A stretch of 64,000 nt of DNA from Isoptericola dokdonensis DS-3 (GCF_001636295.1 NZ_CP014209.1:1426001-1490000); one strand, 5' to 3'. Positions 17,954-27,409 are shown, counted from the first letter of the stretch. Numbers and translations are program-made. Notes: generated by a model from the sequence alone, not told the origin.

Positions 17954-17988
17954 CCGTGGGGCAGGGGGCGCGGCCCCCTGCCCCACGG
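17954..17988 (-). terminator. Terminator/attenuator after second binding-protein gene
   Basis: Perfect 16-bp inverted repeat (17954-17969 with 17973-17988) and a 3-base loop, 20 bases past the stop at 18008. It lies between binding protein and permeases, as in the first system, so it likely lowers permease expression. Confidence 0.8.
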
Positions 17989-18007
17989 CAGGTGTTACCT
18001 CAGACCG

Positions 18008-19831
18008 TCAGGAGGCGCGGGCCCACTGCTCGGCGTTCCACACGATGCCCGACTGGGCGGCGGTGTCACGCACGTTGGTCAGGTCCGAGCTGTAGGCACC
18101 GACGCCCGGGTGGGCGAACAGCGGGATGCCGAACAGCGTGTCCCAGAGCTGCTTCTCGATGATCTTCGTCTGCTCGGTGTGGACGGCCTCGTCCACCGTC
18201 GAGGCGAGGGTGTCCCAGGCCGCGTCGACGGTCTCGTCCGAGTAGCCGCCGTAGTTCTGCGGCTGGCCCGTGGCGTAGATGTTCTGGCCCGAGGCGATCT
18301 GGCCGGAGCCGGCCCACGCGAACAGCGCGACCTCGTAGTCACCGTTCGGCAGGTCCTTGTCGAAGAACTCCGGCGAGCCGGTGTCGACGACGTTGAACCC
18401 GACCTGGTCGCACGACGCCTTGATCGCGGCGACCTCGTCGGCACGACGCGGGTTCGGGGCGGAGTAGCCGATGCGGAGCTCCGTGCCCTCCTCCAGGCCG
18501 GCGGCGGCGAACTTCTCCTTGGCGAGGTCGAGGTCGACCTCGTCGTAGCGGCCGTCGTACGACGCCGAGACGACGTCCTCGTACGAGTCCTGGAAGGGGA
18601 AGACCTCACGGGCGTTCATGACGACCGCGGCCTCGTCGATCGGCTTGATCAGGTCGTCGACGATCTTCTGACGCGGGACGCAGTAGGCGAACGCCTCACG
18701 GGCCTCGAGCGAGTCGGAGAAGATGCCGTTGTTGAAGTTGAAGTCCAGGTGCTCCCAGGTGAGCGTCTGGCCCGTGGTGACGGTGACCGCCGAGCCGAGC
18801 TGCTCGAGCTGGGCGACGGTGTCGACCGTGGCCTGCGGCTCGATGACGTTGAGGTCACCGTTCTGCAGCGCCTGCACGTGGGTGTCCGCGGCGGCGAAGC
18901 GGAACGTGACGTCCTGCGTCGCGGCCGGAGCGCCCCAGAAGTTCTCGTTGGCGGTCAGCGTGATGGACTGACCGGCGACCCAGCCGTCCGGCTTGAAGCC
19001 GTAGGCGGCCGACGACGGCGTGAGGGCGGGGTCGCCCAGCTCGCCGGCGGTCATGAGCCAGCCGGTGTTCCAGAACTCGGCGGCCGGCTCCAGGACCGAC
19101 ATGTCGAGCTCCTGGATCGCGGTGACGAGCTCGTCGGTGGTGACACCGATCTGCTCGGCCACGACGTGGGCGGGGAGCGGGGAGCCGATGAGGATCTTCC
19201 AGTCGGCGTACACGCGCTCGTAGTCGTACTGGAACGACTTGGCCTCCGCGGAGTCCGCGACGGGGCCCTCGGGGACGTAGTCACCCAGCGTCAGACCGGA
19301 GACGTGGTTGAACAGCGGGGTCTCCGAGGCGTCCTCGGTGACCGCACCGTCGGAGGTGATGGCCTGGGTGGCCCAGTCGAGGAGGAAGTCCGCGTAGGAG
19401 ACGGGGGTGCCGTCCGACCAGGCGGCGTCGTCGGCGACCGTGTAGGCGACCTGCAGCGGGTCCTCGGAGACGGCCTCGTAGGTGCCGAACGCGTCGTCCG
19501 TGCAGATGGTGCCGTCGACGCCGAAGTACCAGAACCCACCGAGGATGCGCTCGGTGACGGCGCTGTTGTAGGTCGAGTACGTCTCGGGGGTGTTGGTGTT
19601 GTAGCCGAGGAACTCGTCCTCACCGACCGAGTACTTGACCTCGCCCTCGGCGGTCTCCGTGGTGCCCGTGTCCACCTTGCAGGGGTCGGACGGGGTCTCC
19701 GCGGCAGCGGTCTCGCCGGCGGTGGTGGTCTCCTCCGCCTCGGGCTCAGCAGCCGGGCTGGAGCACGCCGACAGCAGCAGCGCGCCGGCCGCGACGGCCG
19801 CGAAGGCTGCGCCTGAACGCCTGATCTTCAC
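18008..19831 (-). CDS. Family-5 extracellular solute-binding lipoprotein of second Dpp-type system
   Basis: Ligand-catching lipoprotein, 607 aa. It starts at a GTG with GAGGAGG 6 bases upstream. The signal has an Arg pair and a lipobox LLSAC with Cys23. A Glu/Thr/Ala-rich acidic linker of about 35 residues follows, then the mature domain. The family-5 core is seen in FGTYEAVSEDPLQVAYTV, DGTPVSYADF and the C-terminal FGIPLFAHPGVGAYS. Such proteins bind peptides or other organic ligands; nothing here fixes which. It is the promoter-proximal gene of the 13.4-19.8 kb operon. Confidence 0.93.
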   Translation of the reverse strand: MKIRRSGAAFAAVAAGALLLSACSSPAAEPEAEETTTAGETAAAETPSDPCKVDTGTTETAEGEVKYSVGEDEFLGYNTNTPETYSTYNSAVTERILGGFWYFGVDGTICTDDAFGTYEAVSEDPLQVAYTVADDAAWSDGTPVSYADFLLDWATQAITSDGAVTEDASETPLFNHVSGLTLGDYVPEGPVADSAEAKSFQYDYERVYADWKILIGSPLPAHVVAEQIGVTTDELVTAIQELDMSVLEPAAEFWNTGWLMTAGELGDPALTPSSAAYGFKPDGWVAGQSITLTANENFWGAPAATQDVTFRFAAADTHVQALQNGDLNVIEPQATVDTVAQLEQLGSAVTVTTGQTLTWEHLDFNFNNGIFSDSLEAREAFAYCVPRQKIVDDLIKPIDEAAVVMNAREVFPFQDSYEDVVSASYDGRYDEVDLDLAKEKFAAAGLEEGTELRIGYSAPNPRRADEVAAIKASCDQVGFNVVDTGSPEFFDKDLPNGDYEVALFAWAGSGQIASGQNIYATGQPQNYGGYSDETVDAAWDTLASTVDEAVHTEQTKIIEKQLWDTLFGIPLFAHPGVGAYSSDLTNVRDTAAQSGIVWNAEQWARAS

Positions 19832-20222
19832 TGGGTTCCTCCTCAGGGGAAGGGCCCCCCGTCGACGCTGCCCGTCACCCGGGTGCGGGAGACGAACGTC
19901 ACCGCAGGGAGGTCCGTGGTGTTGGACACACGCTACCCATCGCCCGGGCCGACAAATTGCCTGAGACCCCGATCACGTTTGATTGTTATCGATCTGAGAC
20001 TGGTGGGTAGCATGTGGCGCGATTTGGGCGGTTGCGCCGAAACTCAGGGGAAACACCGGTTCCCGCACCATCACTCGACCCCCCCTCTATTCGCGTTATA
20101 TATCGCGAGGAATAGTGCACCGAGGGGATTACCGGAGCGGTCGCGCGCAATTCGTGGCGCACTCATCGTCCGCCACGGGCTCCGCGCCCGCCAGTGCAGC
20201 GAGAGGAACCGTCCCACGCCCG
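19832..20222 (-). promoter_or_regulatory. Upstream control region of second Dpp-type operon
   Basis: A 391-base stretch without a gene. It is much A/T-richer than its surroundings. It holds a GCTACCCA/TGGGTAGC inverted pair (19932-19939 and 20004-20011) and a CTGAGAC direct repeat 33 bases apart (19961 and 19994). A promoter for the binding-protein gene must lie here, but no clear -35/-10 pair stands out. No open frame in it looks like a real protein. Confidence 0.5.
20087..20115. promoter_or_regulatory. A/T-rich dyad, possible operator
   Basis: CTATTC (20087-20092) and GAATAG (20110-20115) flank an inner GCG/CGC pair and a TTATATAT core. This is a strikingly A/T-rich palindrome for this genome, in the control region of the second uptake operon and downstream of a hydrolase gene. 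Confidence 0.4.
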
Positions 20223-21062
20223 TCAGCGGCGCCGGTTCCTCGCCTCAGCAGGCTCACGCGGCACGGCGTCGACCAGCCAGGCACGCAGCACCTCGACCCA
20301 CAGGTCGAACACATCGAGGTGCGCGTCATGACTGCCGCCGACGAGATCGACCCGGTCCGTGGCCGGGCGACGACGGATCAGCTCGTCCTTGTCACCCGCG
20401 GAGAACATGCCGTCCGCAGCGAAGACGGCGAGGGTCGGGACCTCGACCGCCGCCCACTCGGCCCACCGCGGCACGTGGACCGCTGCGATCGTGCGTTCCA
20501 TGACGTCGGCGTCGAAGCACGGACGAAGCCCGTCGGCCGTGACCTCGAGGTCGTCGACCCAGGCGCCCACGACCGCGTCGTGCCCGAGGTGCGCCCGCGC
20601 CGCGGCCCGGTCGACGAACGGCGTCGGCCAGGAGGCGAAGAACCGCCCGAGCCTCGCCGCCTCGTCCGGGTCGGCGCTTCCCGCGACGTGCCCCTCGAGC
20701 ATCACCAGACGCTCGACGAGGTCCGGGCGTGCGGCTGCCGTGAGGAACGCCGTGTGCGCGCCCATCGACTGCCCGACGAGCGTGCAGCGCTCCCCCGGCA
20801 GGCATTGCTCCAGGACGGCGACGACGTCGCCGACGAACGCCTCGCGGGACAGATCGGTCGGACGTCGGGTGCTCCCACCATGGCCCCGCTGGTCCATCAG
20901 GAGGACCCGGAAGGATTCCCGGAGCGCGTCGGCCGTGGGCAGCAGCTCGCGCGAGCTGCCCGCGAGCCCGTGCAGGAGGAGCAGCGGTGGGCCATCACCG
21001 CCACGATCGGTGACCGCGACCGACACGTCACCCCGGGTGACCACCCGGGTCCCGTCGGTCAT
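20223..21062 (-). CDS. Alpha/beta hydrolase
   Basis: Soluble alpha/beta-hydrolase-fold enzyme, 279 aa. The oxyanion-hole motif LLLLHGLAG is at residues 27-35, MDQRGHGGS follows at about 56-64, and the nucleophile elbow GQSMG is at 97-101 with Ser99. A C-terminal GGSHDAHLDVF carries the likely catalytic His. The family includes esterases, lipases, epoxide hydrolases and haloperoxidases; the substrate is not evident. The ATG at 21062 has no clear ribosome site. It sits 33 bases after ychF on the same strand, so it may be cotranscribed. Confidence 0.88.
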   Translation of the reverse strand: MTDGTRVVTRGDVSVAVTDRGGDGPPLLLLHGLAGSSRELLPTADALRESFRVLLMDQRGHGGSTRRPTDLSREAFVGDVVAVLEQCLPGERCTLVGQSMGAHTAFLTAAARPDLVERLVMLEGHVAGSADPDEAARLGRFFASWPTPFVDRAAARAHLGHDAVVGAWVDDLEVTADGLRPCFDADVMERTIAAVHVPRWAEWAAVEVPTLAVFAADGMFSAGDKDELIRRRPATDRVDLVGGSHDAHLDVFDLWVEVLRAWLVDAVPREPAEARNRRR

Positions 21063-21095
21063 GCGGTCCGCAGCGGTGCGATCGCGCGCACCACG

Positions 21096-22181
21096 TCAGA
21101 CGTTGAAGCGGAACTCGACGACGTCGCCGTCGCGCATGACGTAGTCCTTGCCCTCGATGCGGGCCTTGCCGGCCGCCTTGACGGCCGCCACGGACCCGGC
21201 CTCGACGAGGTCGTCGAACGAGATGACCTCGGCCTTGATGAAGCCCCGCTCGAAGTCGGTGTGGATGACGCCCGCGGCCTGCGGCGCGGTCCAGCCCTTG
21301 CGGATCGTCCACGCCCGGGCCTCCTTCGGCCCGGCCGTGAGGTACGTCTGCAGGCCGAGGGTGTCGAACCCGACGCCCGCGAGCTGGTCGAGCCCGGACT
21401 CGGCCTGGCCGGTCTCGGCGAGCATCTCGGCGGCCTCGTCGGGCTCCAGCTCGACGAGCTCGGCCTCGAACTTCGCGTCGAGGAAGATCGCGTGCGCCGG
21501 GGCGACCAGCTCGCGCAGGCGCTCCTGCATCCCCGCGTCCGCGAGACCCGCGTCGTCGGTGTTGAAGACGTAGATGAACGGCTTGGCGGTCATGAGCTGG
21601 AGCGAGGCGATCTCGGCGAGGTCGAGGCCCGCGGCGGCGGCGCCCTGGAAGAGGGTCGCGCCCTCCTCGAGGATGCGCTGCGCCTGCTGGGCGGCGGCGA
21701 ACAGGACCGGGTCGCCCTTCTTGATCTTGACCTCCTTCTCCATCCGCGGCAGCGCCTTCTCCAGCGTCTGGAGGTCGGCGAGGATCAGCTCGGTGGAGAT
21801 GGTCTCGATGTCGCCCGACGCGTCGACGGACCCCTCGACCCGCACGACGTCGCCGTCGTCGAAGGCCCGGGTGACCTGGCAGATCGCGTCCGCCTCGCGG
21901 ATGTTCGCGAGGAACTTGTTGCCCAGGCCCTCGCCCTCGCTGGCGCCCTTGACGATGCCCGCGATGTCGACGAACGACACCGTGGCCGGCAGCACCCGCT
22001 CCGAGGAGAAGATCTCCGCCAGCGTGCCGAGGCGAGCGTCGGGCAGCGGGACGACGCCGACGTTCGGCTCGATCGTCGCGAACGGGTAGTTCGCGGCGAG
22101 CACGGAGTTGCGGGTCAGCGCGTTGAACAGGGTGGACTTGCCGACGTTGGGCAGGCCGACGATGCCGATAGTGAGAGCCAC
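21096..22181 (-). CDS. ychF: Ribosome-binding ATPase YchF (Obg family)
   Basis: Conserved P-loop protein of the Obg family that binds ATP rather than GTP and associates with ribosomes, with roles in translation and oxidative stress. It has 361 aa, the normal length. The P-loop GLPNVGKST is at residues 9-17, NYPFATIEPN follows, the switch region has DIAGIVKGASEGEGLGNKFL, and a C-terminal TGS domain is seen (GPKEARAWTI to the end, with VIHTDFERGFIKAEV). The start is GTG at 22181. Confidence 0.97.
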   Translation of the reverse strand: MALTIGIVGLPNVGKSTLFNALTRNSVLAANYPFATIEPNVGVVPLPDARLGTLAEIFSSERVLPATVSFVDIAGIVKGASEGEGLGNKFLANIREADAICQVTRAFDDGDVVRVEGSVDASGDIETISTELILADLQTLEKALPRMEKEVKIKKGDPVLFAAAQQAQRILEEGATLFQGAAAAGLDLAEIASLQLMTAKPFIYVFNTDDAGLADAGMQERLRELVAPAHAIFLDAKFEAELVELEPDEAAEMLAETGQAESGLDQLAGVGFDTLGLQTYLTAGPKEARAWTIRKGWTAPQAAGVIHTDFERGFIKAEVISFDDLVEAGSVAAVKAAGKARIEGKDYVMRDGDVVEFRFNV

Positions 22182-22189
22182 GTCGGACG

Positions 22190-22195
22190 AGTCTA
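22190..22195 (-). promoter_or_regulatory. -10 element of ychF
   Basis: TAGACT, 8 bases before the GTG, implying a leaderless or nearly leaderless mRNA. Its TAG is also the stop codon of the upstream acetyltransferase gene. Confidence 0.5.
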
Positions 22196-23284
22196 CGCGT
22201 CGGGCGTCTCGCCGCCGTGCTCGGCGACGACGACGTCCCGGTGCCAGGACTCGGTGGTGTACTTCGTGCGCCAGCCGAGGTGCACGTACAGCGACTCGGC
22301 ACCGGTCGGGCTGTCCGCGTCCACCTCGAGGCCCACGCGGTTGCGGCCCCGCGCCGCGGCGTCCGCGACGACGGCGTGCAGCATCGCGGTGGCCACCCCA
22401 CGCCCGCGCGCCACCGGGGTGGCGCCCAGGTAGTCGACGTAGGTGCCCTCGACCCCCGAGGCGTCCGGCGACGAGACCGTGGCGACGAGCGCGCCCGCCG
22501 CGACGGGCTCGCCGTCACCCTCCGCGGTGTCGGTCTCGTCGACGAAGGCGAGCCACCAGTGGTTCCAGCGGTGGCCCGGGTCCTCGCGCAGCCGCTGGAC
22601 GAACTCGGGGAAGCTCTCCAGGTAGGAGTTGAAGTGGTCGCGGAACGCCTCCTCCAGCACCCGGTGGACGGTGTTGAGCTCCTCCGCGACGGGCACGCCG
22701 TTGTCGTGGTGGGCGACCTGGCGCACGGTCACGCCCGGCTTCGGGGCGGGCAGCGCGCCGGGTTCCGCCTCGTCGGGCGTGACCGGGCGGGACATCTGCC
22801 ACCACGTGCGGGCGCGCTCGAACCCGGCCGCGGTCAGCCAGGCCCGGTGCACGTCGTCGCCCGCGAACGCTCCCGCGTCGAGCTGGGTCACCGGCTGCTC
22901 GCGCAGCCGCGCGAAGTCCACGGCGGCCTCGGTGAGCCAGGCGTAGCACCAGGCCGCGACGACGTCCTGGACCTCACGGGGCAGGGTGCGGTCGACCTCG
23001 ACGCCGATGACGGCGCGGCCCGCGGCCCGGTCGTGGGCGTGCGCCCAGGCACGGATCACGCCGTCCGCGTCCTTGAGCACCGTCTGACGACGCGTCCACG
23101 ACATCTGGCCGGCCACCTCGGCCTCGACCGTCGCCGTGTCGAAGCCCGCGGACCCCGTGAAAGGCTCGGCCTGCCGACCTCTGAGCTCCCCCAGCCGGGG
23201 TACGTCGGCGAGCTCGGGGACCACCGCCGTCCAGCGCGCGGGCAGGGTCTCGGACAGGCCGTCGTTCGCGGGGATCACGGGCAC
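22193..23284 (-). CDS. GNAT family N-acetyltransferase (two-domain)
   Basis: 363-aa protein with two GNAT-like halves, as in mycothiol synthase MshD, though I cannot confirm that function. The C-terminal half has the acetyl-CoA site: YLGATPVARGRGVATAML around residues 290-310 fits the Q/RxxGxG/A loop, and it ends with SLYVHLGW. The N-terminal half lacks a clear acetyl-CoA loop. Arg, Trp and His are common. The start is GTG at 23284 with a second GTG two codons on and no clear ribosome site. It lies just upstream of ychF, whose promoter overlaps its stop. Confidence 0.88.
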   Translation of the reverse strand: MPVIPANDGLSETLPARWTAVVPELADVPRLGELRGRQAEPFTGSAGFDTATVEAEVAGQMSWTRRQTVLKDADGVIRAWAHAHDRAAGRAVIGVEVDRTLPREVQDVVAAWCYAWLTEAAVDFARLREQPVTQLDAGAFAGDDVHRAWLTAAGFERARTWWQMSRPVTPDEAEPGALPAPKPGVTVRQVAHHDNGVPVAEELNTVHRVLEEAFRDHFNSYLESFPEFVQRLREDPGHRWNHWWLAFVDETDTAEGDGEPVAAGALVATVSSPDASGVEGTYVDYLGATPVARGRGVATAMLHAVVADAAARGRNRVGLEVDADSPTGAESLYVHLGWRTKYTTESWHRDVVVAEHGGETPDA

Positions 23285-23325
23285 ATTCTGTCAGGGTGCT
23301 GCGACACGCCCGAGCGCGGGGGCCG

Positions 23326-24939
23326 TCAGGAGAACGCCGTGACCTGCGCGAGCAGCTCGGGCAGACGCCGCTCATACGTGCGCGCACCGACCCGGACGCC
23401 GACCACCAGCACCACCACCGCCGTCGCCAGCCCGACCGCGAGCGCCACCGCGCCGAGCGGGGCGCTCGGCAGCAGCAGCGCCGGCAGCCCGACCGCGAGG
23501 GTGGGGACCATGAGGGCGGTCGTGGCGAGGAACGCGACCCCCTGGGCGAGCATCGTCGCCATGGCGGCGCCCTGCACCGTCTTGAAGGCGCTCTCCCCCG
23601 GCTTCGGGACGGGATACACCAGGCGCGTGGACACCGCGCTCGACACGCCGAGCGCCGCGCCGAGGACACCGAGGGTCAGGCCGAGCATCGCGGGCAGGTC
23701 GGCCCAGCGACCCGCGACCGCCACCCCGGCGACGGCGAGCCCCACGACCAGCGGCACGCCGAGGACGACGACCGGCACGACACGGCCCCACCGGTCGGCG
23801 CGGCCCGAGGTCCCGGTGGCGACGTGCAGCGCGAAGGCCGTGTTGTCGTACCCGACGTCGTTCGACAGCCCGAACCCGAGGACGAAGGCCGCCAGCGGCG
23901 CGACGAGCAGCAGCAGTCCGGCGCCCGCGCCGCTGGACACCCCCAGCACCACCACGACGAGCGGCATGAGCGGGACCAGCGCCAGCGACGCGGCGTACCG
24001 CGGGTCGCGCAGCCAGTAGGTGGCGCAGCGTGCGATCACGGCCCCCGTGGGGGTCGCGGGCACGCGGGCGAACCAGCCGAGCCCGCGGGTCCGGCCGGCA
24101 TCACGGCCGCCGCCCCGGGGGGTGACGAGCGTCCGTGCGAGGGCCCGGTCCCACACCACCACGGCCAGGACCAGGGTGGCGACGACGACGAGGACCTGGG
24201 CGGCCAGGCGTCCCCACGCGCCGTCGTGCACCGCTCCGGCCCACGCCCAGGGCGCGCCGAACGGCGTCCAGGCGACGACCGACGCGGCGGCACCCACGGC
24301 GTCCTCCGTGCCCTCCCCGCCGTCGAGCGTGACCGTGGTCCCGCTGCTCCCGGCCGTCACGGAGGACAACCACGCGAAGAACGGGCCGATCGCCAGCAGC
24401 GGCACGATCGCCGCCACCATGAGCACCTCGCGGTAGCGGCGCGAGTCGAGCAGCGGGGCGCACAGCGTGGTGATCGCGCGGGAGCCGACGACGCACAGCG
24501 CGAGCGCCGCGACCGCGCCGAGCAGGGCGGCGACCAGCGCCAGGACGTCGGTGCTCCAGGCGAGCGCCGACCCGAGGGCGGCCAGCGCCGTCACGGCGGC
24601 GGGGACGGACACGAGCCCGGCGACCGCGAGCCCGGTCAGCAGCGTGCGGCGCGGGATCGCGAAGGTCGTGAACCGCATCGGGTCCAGGGTGGAGTCGAGC
24701 CCGAACGCGAAGAGCGGCACGACCCACCAGCCCAGCACGACCAGCGCACCGACGAGCGTCAGCGCGTCACCGGTCAGTCCGGGGTCGGTGCGGCCTCCGA
24801 CGATCGCGGCACCGACGAGCACGGTGACGACCGACAGGCCGTAGAGGACGGCGACCGCCAGGCCGATGGTCTGCCACACGCTGCGCCGCAGCGTGTTGCC
24901 CAGCAGGGTGAGCCTCAGTCGGACGAGGTGCGCAACCAC
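23326..24939 (-). CDS. ABC transporter permease (ABC-2-like)
   Basis: Polytopic membrane protein, 537 aa, with about 14 hydrophobic segments. Most loops are short, with one extracytoplasmic Gly/Thr/Asp loop near residues 205-220. The layout suits the ABC-2 or bacteriocin-type exporter permeases of actinobacteria. The start is GTG at 24939 with GGGAGGG 6 bases upstream. It overlaps the ATPase gene by 25 bases, so the two form one transporter. The cargo is unknown. Confidence 0.85.
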   Translation of the reverse strand: MVAHLVRLRLTLLGNTLRRSVWQTIGLAVAVLYGLSVVTVLVGAAIVGGRTDPGLTGDALTLVGALVVLGWWVVPLFAFGLDSTLDPMRFTTFAIPRRTLLTGLAVAGLVSVPAAVTALAALGSALAWSTDVLALVAALLGAVAALALCVVGSRAITTLCAPLLDSRRYREVLMVAAIVPLLAIGPFFAWLSSVTAGSSGTTVTLDGGEGTEDAVGAAASVVAWTPFGAPWAWAGAVHDGAWGRLAAQVLVVVATLVLAVVVWDRALARTLVTPRGGGRDAGRTRGLGWFARVPATPTGAVIARCATYWLRDPRYAASLALVPLMPLVVVVLGVSSGAGAGLLLLVAPLAAFVLGFGLSNDVGYDNTAFALHVATGTSGRADRWGRVVPVVVLGVPLVVGLAVAGVAVAGRWADLPAMLGLTLGVLGAALGVSSAVSTRLVYPVPKPGESAFKTVQGAAMATMLAQGVAFLATTALMVPTLAVGLPALLLPSAPLGAVALAVGLATAVVVLVVGVRVGARTYERRLPELLAQVTAFS

Positions 24940-25748
24940 TCGAGCCCTCCCGCCTGCCTGCGGCCCCCGACGAGCTCGACGAACCGGTCCTCCAGCGTCT
25001 GGTCGCCGCGCACCTGGTCCACCGTCCCGGTGTCGAGCACGTGGCCGCCGGCGATGATCGCGACGTGCGAGCACATCCGCTGGACGAGGTCCATGACGTG
25101 GCTGGACACGACCACGGTCCCGCCGTCGTCGACGTACCGGCGCAGGATGTCGCGGATGTTCGCGGCGCTGACCGGGTCGACGGCCTCGAACGGCTCGTCG
25201 AGCACGAGCACGCGCGGGGCGTGGATCATCGCGCAGGCCAGGGAGACCTTCTTGGTCATGCCGGCCGAGTAGTCCACGACGACGGTGTCGCGGTCGCCGG
25301 TGAGGTCCATCGCGGCGAGGAGGTCCTCGGTGCGGGCGGCGACGGTGGCCCGGTCCAGGCCGTGCAGCAGCCCGGCGTAGGTGAGGAGCTGGGCGCCGGT
25401 GAGCCGGTCGAAGAGACGCAGCCCGTCGGGCAGGATGCCGAGCCGGGGCTTGGCGACGCCGGGCTCGGCCCACAGGTCCGTGCCGAGCACGTGGGCGGTG
25501 CCGAAGTCGGGGCGCAGCAGGCCCGTCGCCATCGACAGGGTCGTGGTCTTGCCCGCCCCGTTGGGACCGACGAGCCCGAAGAACGACCCGGAGGGGACGT
25601 CCAGGTCGACCCCGGCGACCGCGATCTTGTCGCCGAACCGGCGCCACAGCCCGCGCAGGCTGAGCGCCGCGGCCGGGTCGGGCGGCGGCGGGACGGTGGG
25701 CTCGGGGCGGGGGCCGGGGGCCGGCTCCGGGACGGCAGGTGCGCTCAC
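24915..25748 (-). CDS. ABC transporter ATP-binding protein
   Basis: ATPase of the exporter, 277 aa. A Pro-rich tail of about 30 residues precedes the ABC domain. The domain has Walker [10 protein letters not shown] near residue 65, a YSAGMTKK signature in place of LSGGQ, Walker B VLVLDEPFEAVD and the switch His in SSHVMDL. The C-terminal AIIAGGHVLDTGTVDQ part is typical of ABC-2 exporters such as drug or bacteriocin systems. I take the GTG at 25748 because a TACGGT -10 lies exactly 6 bases upstream and the Pro-rich tail then follows. A longer frame to 25964 would run over rmuC. Confidence 0.9.
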   Translation of the reverse strand: MSAPAVPEPAPGPRPEPTVPPPPDPAAALSLRGLWRRFGDKIAVAGVDLDVPSGSFFGLVGPNGAGKTTTLSMATGLLRPDFGTAHVLGTDLWAEPGVAKPRLGILPDGLRLFDRLTGAQLLTYAGLLHGLDRATVAARTEDLLAAMDLTGDRDTVVVDYSAGMTKKVSLACAMIHAPRVLVLDEPFEAVDPVSAANIRDILRRYVDDGGTVVVSSHVMDLVQRMCSHVAIIAGGHVLDTGTVDQVRGDQTLEDRFVELVGGRRQAGGLEWLRTSSD

Positions 25749-25754
25749 CCCGTC

Positions 25755-25760
25755 ACCGTA
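25755..25760 (-). promoter_or_regulatory. Leaderless -10 of ABC exporter genes
   Basis: TACGGT, six bases (GACGGG) before the GTG at 25748; the predicted first base of the mRNA is the start codon. Confidence 0.55.
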
Positions 25761-25830
25761 GCGGCCCGGGGCGGACCTGCGACGGGGCGCCTCACCGGCC
25801 GTGTCGGTCCCCCGTGACAGCCTGTGCCCC

Positions 25831-27396
25831 ATGGAGACGACGACCGCTCTGCTCATCGCGTTCGGCACCCTCGTGGCCGGCGGGGTGATCGGCTGGCTCT
25901 GGCACGCGCTGCGCACGGCGGGGGCGCACCGGTCCCAGGAGATGGAGGCCGTCCGTGCCCGCACCGAGCTGGACGCCGCCCGGCGGGAGGCCGCGGCGCT
26001 GCGCGAGCAGGTCGAGGCGACGCGCGAGGACGGCGAGCTCCGGCTGGAGCGCGCGGCCGACGACGCCGAGCGGCGGCTCGCGGCCGCCCGCCAGGAGGCC
26101 GACCACCGCCTCGCCGAGGTCCGCGCGGAGGCCGAGCGTCAGCTCGCCGCGGTCAAGGGCGACCAGGAGCGCGCCGCGCAGCAGTTCCGCGCCCTGGCGG
26201 GAGAGGTCCTCACCTCCAGCAACCAGCAGTTCCTCGAGCTCGCCGAGCAGCGCCTCCAGGCGAGCACGGTGAAGAACGACGAGACGCTCGCCCAGCGCGA
26301 GCAGGCGTTCCGTGCGCTGCTCGACCCGATGAGCAAGACCCTCGACCAGGTGAACCGTCGCGTGGACGACGCCGAGAAGGCGCGCCGGGAGGGGCACAGC
26401 ACCCTGACCGAGCACCTGCGCCACCTGCAGTCGGTCAACACCGAGCTCCGCACGGGCACGAACGACCTCGTCGCCGCGCTCCGGTCGAACCAGACGCGCG
26501 GCGTGTGGGGCGAGCTCCAGCTCCGCCGCGTGGTCGAGGCCGCCGGGATGCTGGACCACGTCGACTTCGACGTGCAGGTGCACCGCACCGACGCCGAGGG
26601 GGGCTCCCTCGTCCCCGACCTGGTCGTCAACGTCGCGGGCGGCAAGAACGTCGTCGTCGACTCCAAGGTGCCGCTGACGGCCTACCTGCGGGCCCAGTCC
26701 ACGCACGCTCCCGACGAGGCCGACAAGGAGCTCGACGCGCACGCCAAGGACCTCCTCAAGCACGTCGACGTGCTGGCGGGCAAGGCGTACTGGTCGCAGT
26801 TCGACGCCGCCCCGGAGTTCGTCGTGCTGTTCGTCCCGGCCGAGCCGATCCTGTCCGCGGCCGTCGAGCGGCGACCGGACCTCCTGGAGTACGCCATCCG
26901 CAAGCGCGTCGTGGTGGCGACCCCCATGACGCTCGTCGCGATGCTGAAGACGGTCGCCTACGCGTGGCAGCAGGACGCCGTCGCGGAGGACGCCCAGAAG
27001 GTGCTCCAGACGGGCAAGGAGCTCTACGGCCGCCTGGTCACCATGACGGCGAAGATCACCAAGCTGGGCCGCTCGATGACCCGGGCGACGACCGACTACA
27101 ACGAGTTCGTCGCCACCCTGGAGACGCGCGTCGTGCCGTCCGCGCGCCGGATGGTCGAGCTCAAGGTCGCCGACGCGACGACCCCGCTCGAACCGCTCAA
27201 GGCCGTCGAGGCGACGACCCGCCCGATCGTGCGCCCCGAGCTGCTCGCCGGAGCCGAGGGGGCCGTCGTCGACCTGGGAGACGTCGCGGTGACCACCGAC
27301 CGCACCTCGGTCGAGGCGCTGGTCGAGGCCGACCGTGCCGCCCTGGAGCGCAGCACCGAGGACGACGACAGCGCGTCGAGCGCCGCCGCCGGCTGA
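25831..27396 (+). CDS. rmuC: DNA recombination protein RmuC
   Basis: RmuC-family protein linked to limiting inversions and recombination at repeats, 521 aa. One TM anchor (residues 6-24, LLIAFGTLVAGGVIGWLW) is followed by an Ala/Glu/Arg-rich coiled coil of about 120 residues. The PD-(D/E)XK-like RmuC domain follows: NQTRGVWGELQLRRVVE, LVVNVAGGKNVVVDSKVPL and FVVLFVPAEPIL are the conserved blocks. The ATG at 25831 begins right before the TM anchor; an upstream GTG at 25801 would put 10 extra residues ahead of it. Divergent from the ABC exporter genes. Confidence 0.95.
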   Translation: METTTALLIAFGTLVAGGVIGWLWHALRTAGAHRSQEMEAVRARTELDAARREAAALREQVEATREDGELRLERAADDAERRLAAARQEADHRLAEVRAEAERQLAAVKGDQERAAQQFRALAGEVLTSSNQQFLELAEQRLQASTVKNDETLAQREQAFRALLDPMSKTLDQVNRRVDDAEKARREGHSTLTEHLRHLQSVNTELRTGTNDLVAALRSNQTRGVWGELQLRRVVEAAGMLDHVDFDVQVHRTDAEGGSLVPDLVVNVAGGKNVVVDSKVPLTAYLRAQSTHAPDEADKELDAHAKDLLKHVDVLAGKAYWSQFDAAPEFVVLFVPAEPILSAAVERRPDLLEYAIRKRVVVATPMTLVAMLKTVAYAWQQDAVAEDAQKVLQTGKELYGRLVTMTAKITKLGRSMTRATTDYNEFVATLETRVVPSARRMVELKVADATTPLEPLKAVEATTRPIVRPELLAGAEGAVVDLGDVAVTTDRTSVEALVEADRAALERSTEDDDSASSAAAG

Positions 27397-27409
27397 CGGG
27401 CCGACGGGC

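Noticed and set aside
15506..19816. Very long open frame on the plus strand (over 1400 codons) across the second uptake operon
   Set aside because: It is the mirror frame of real minus-strand transporter genes in high-GC DNA. The translation is a low-complexity Arg/Gly/Asp/Val mix with no domain.
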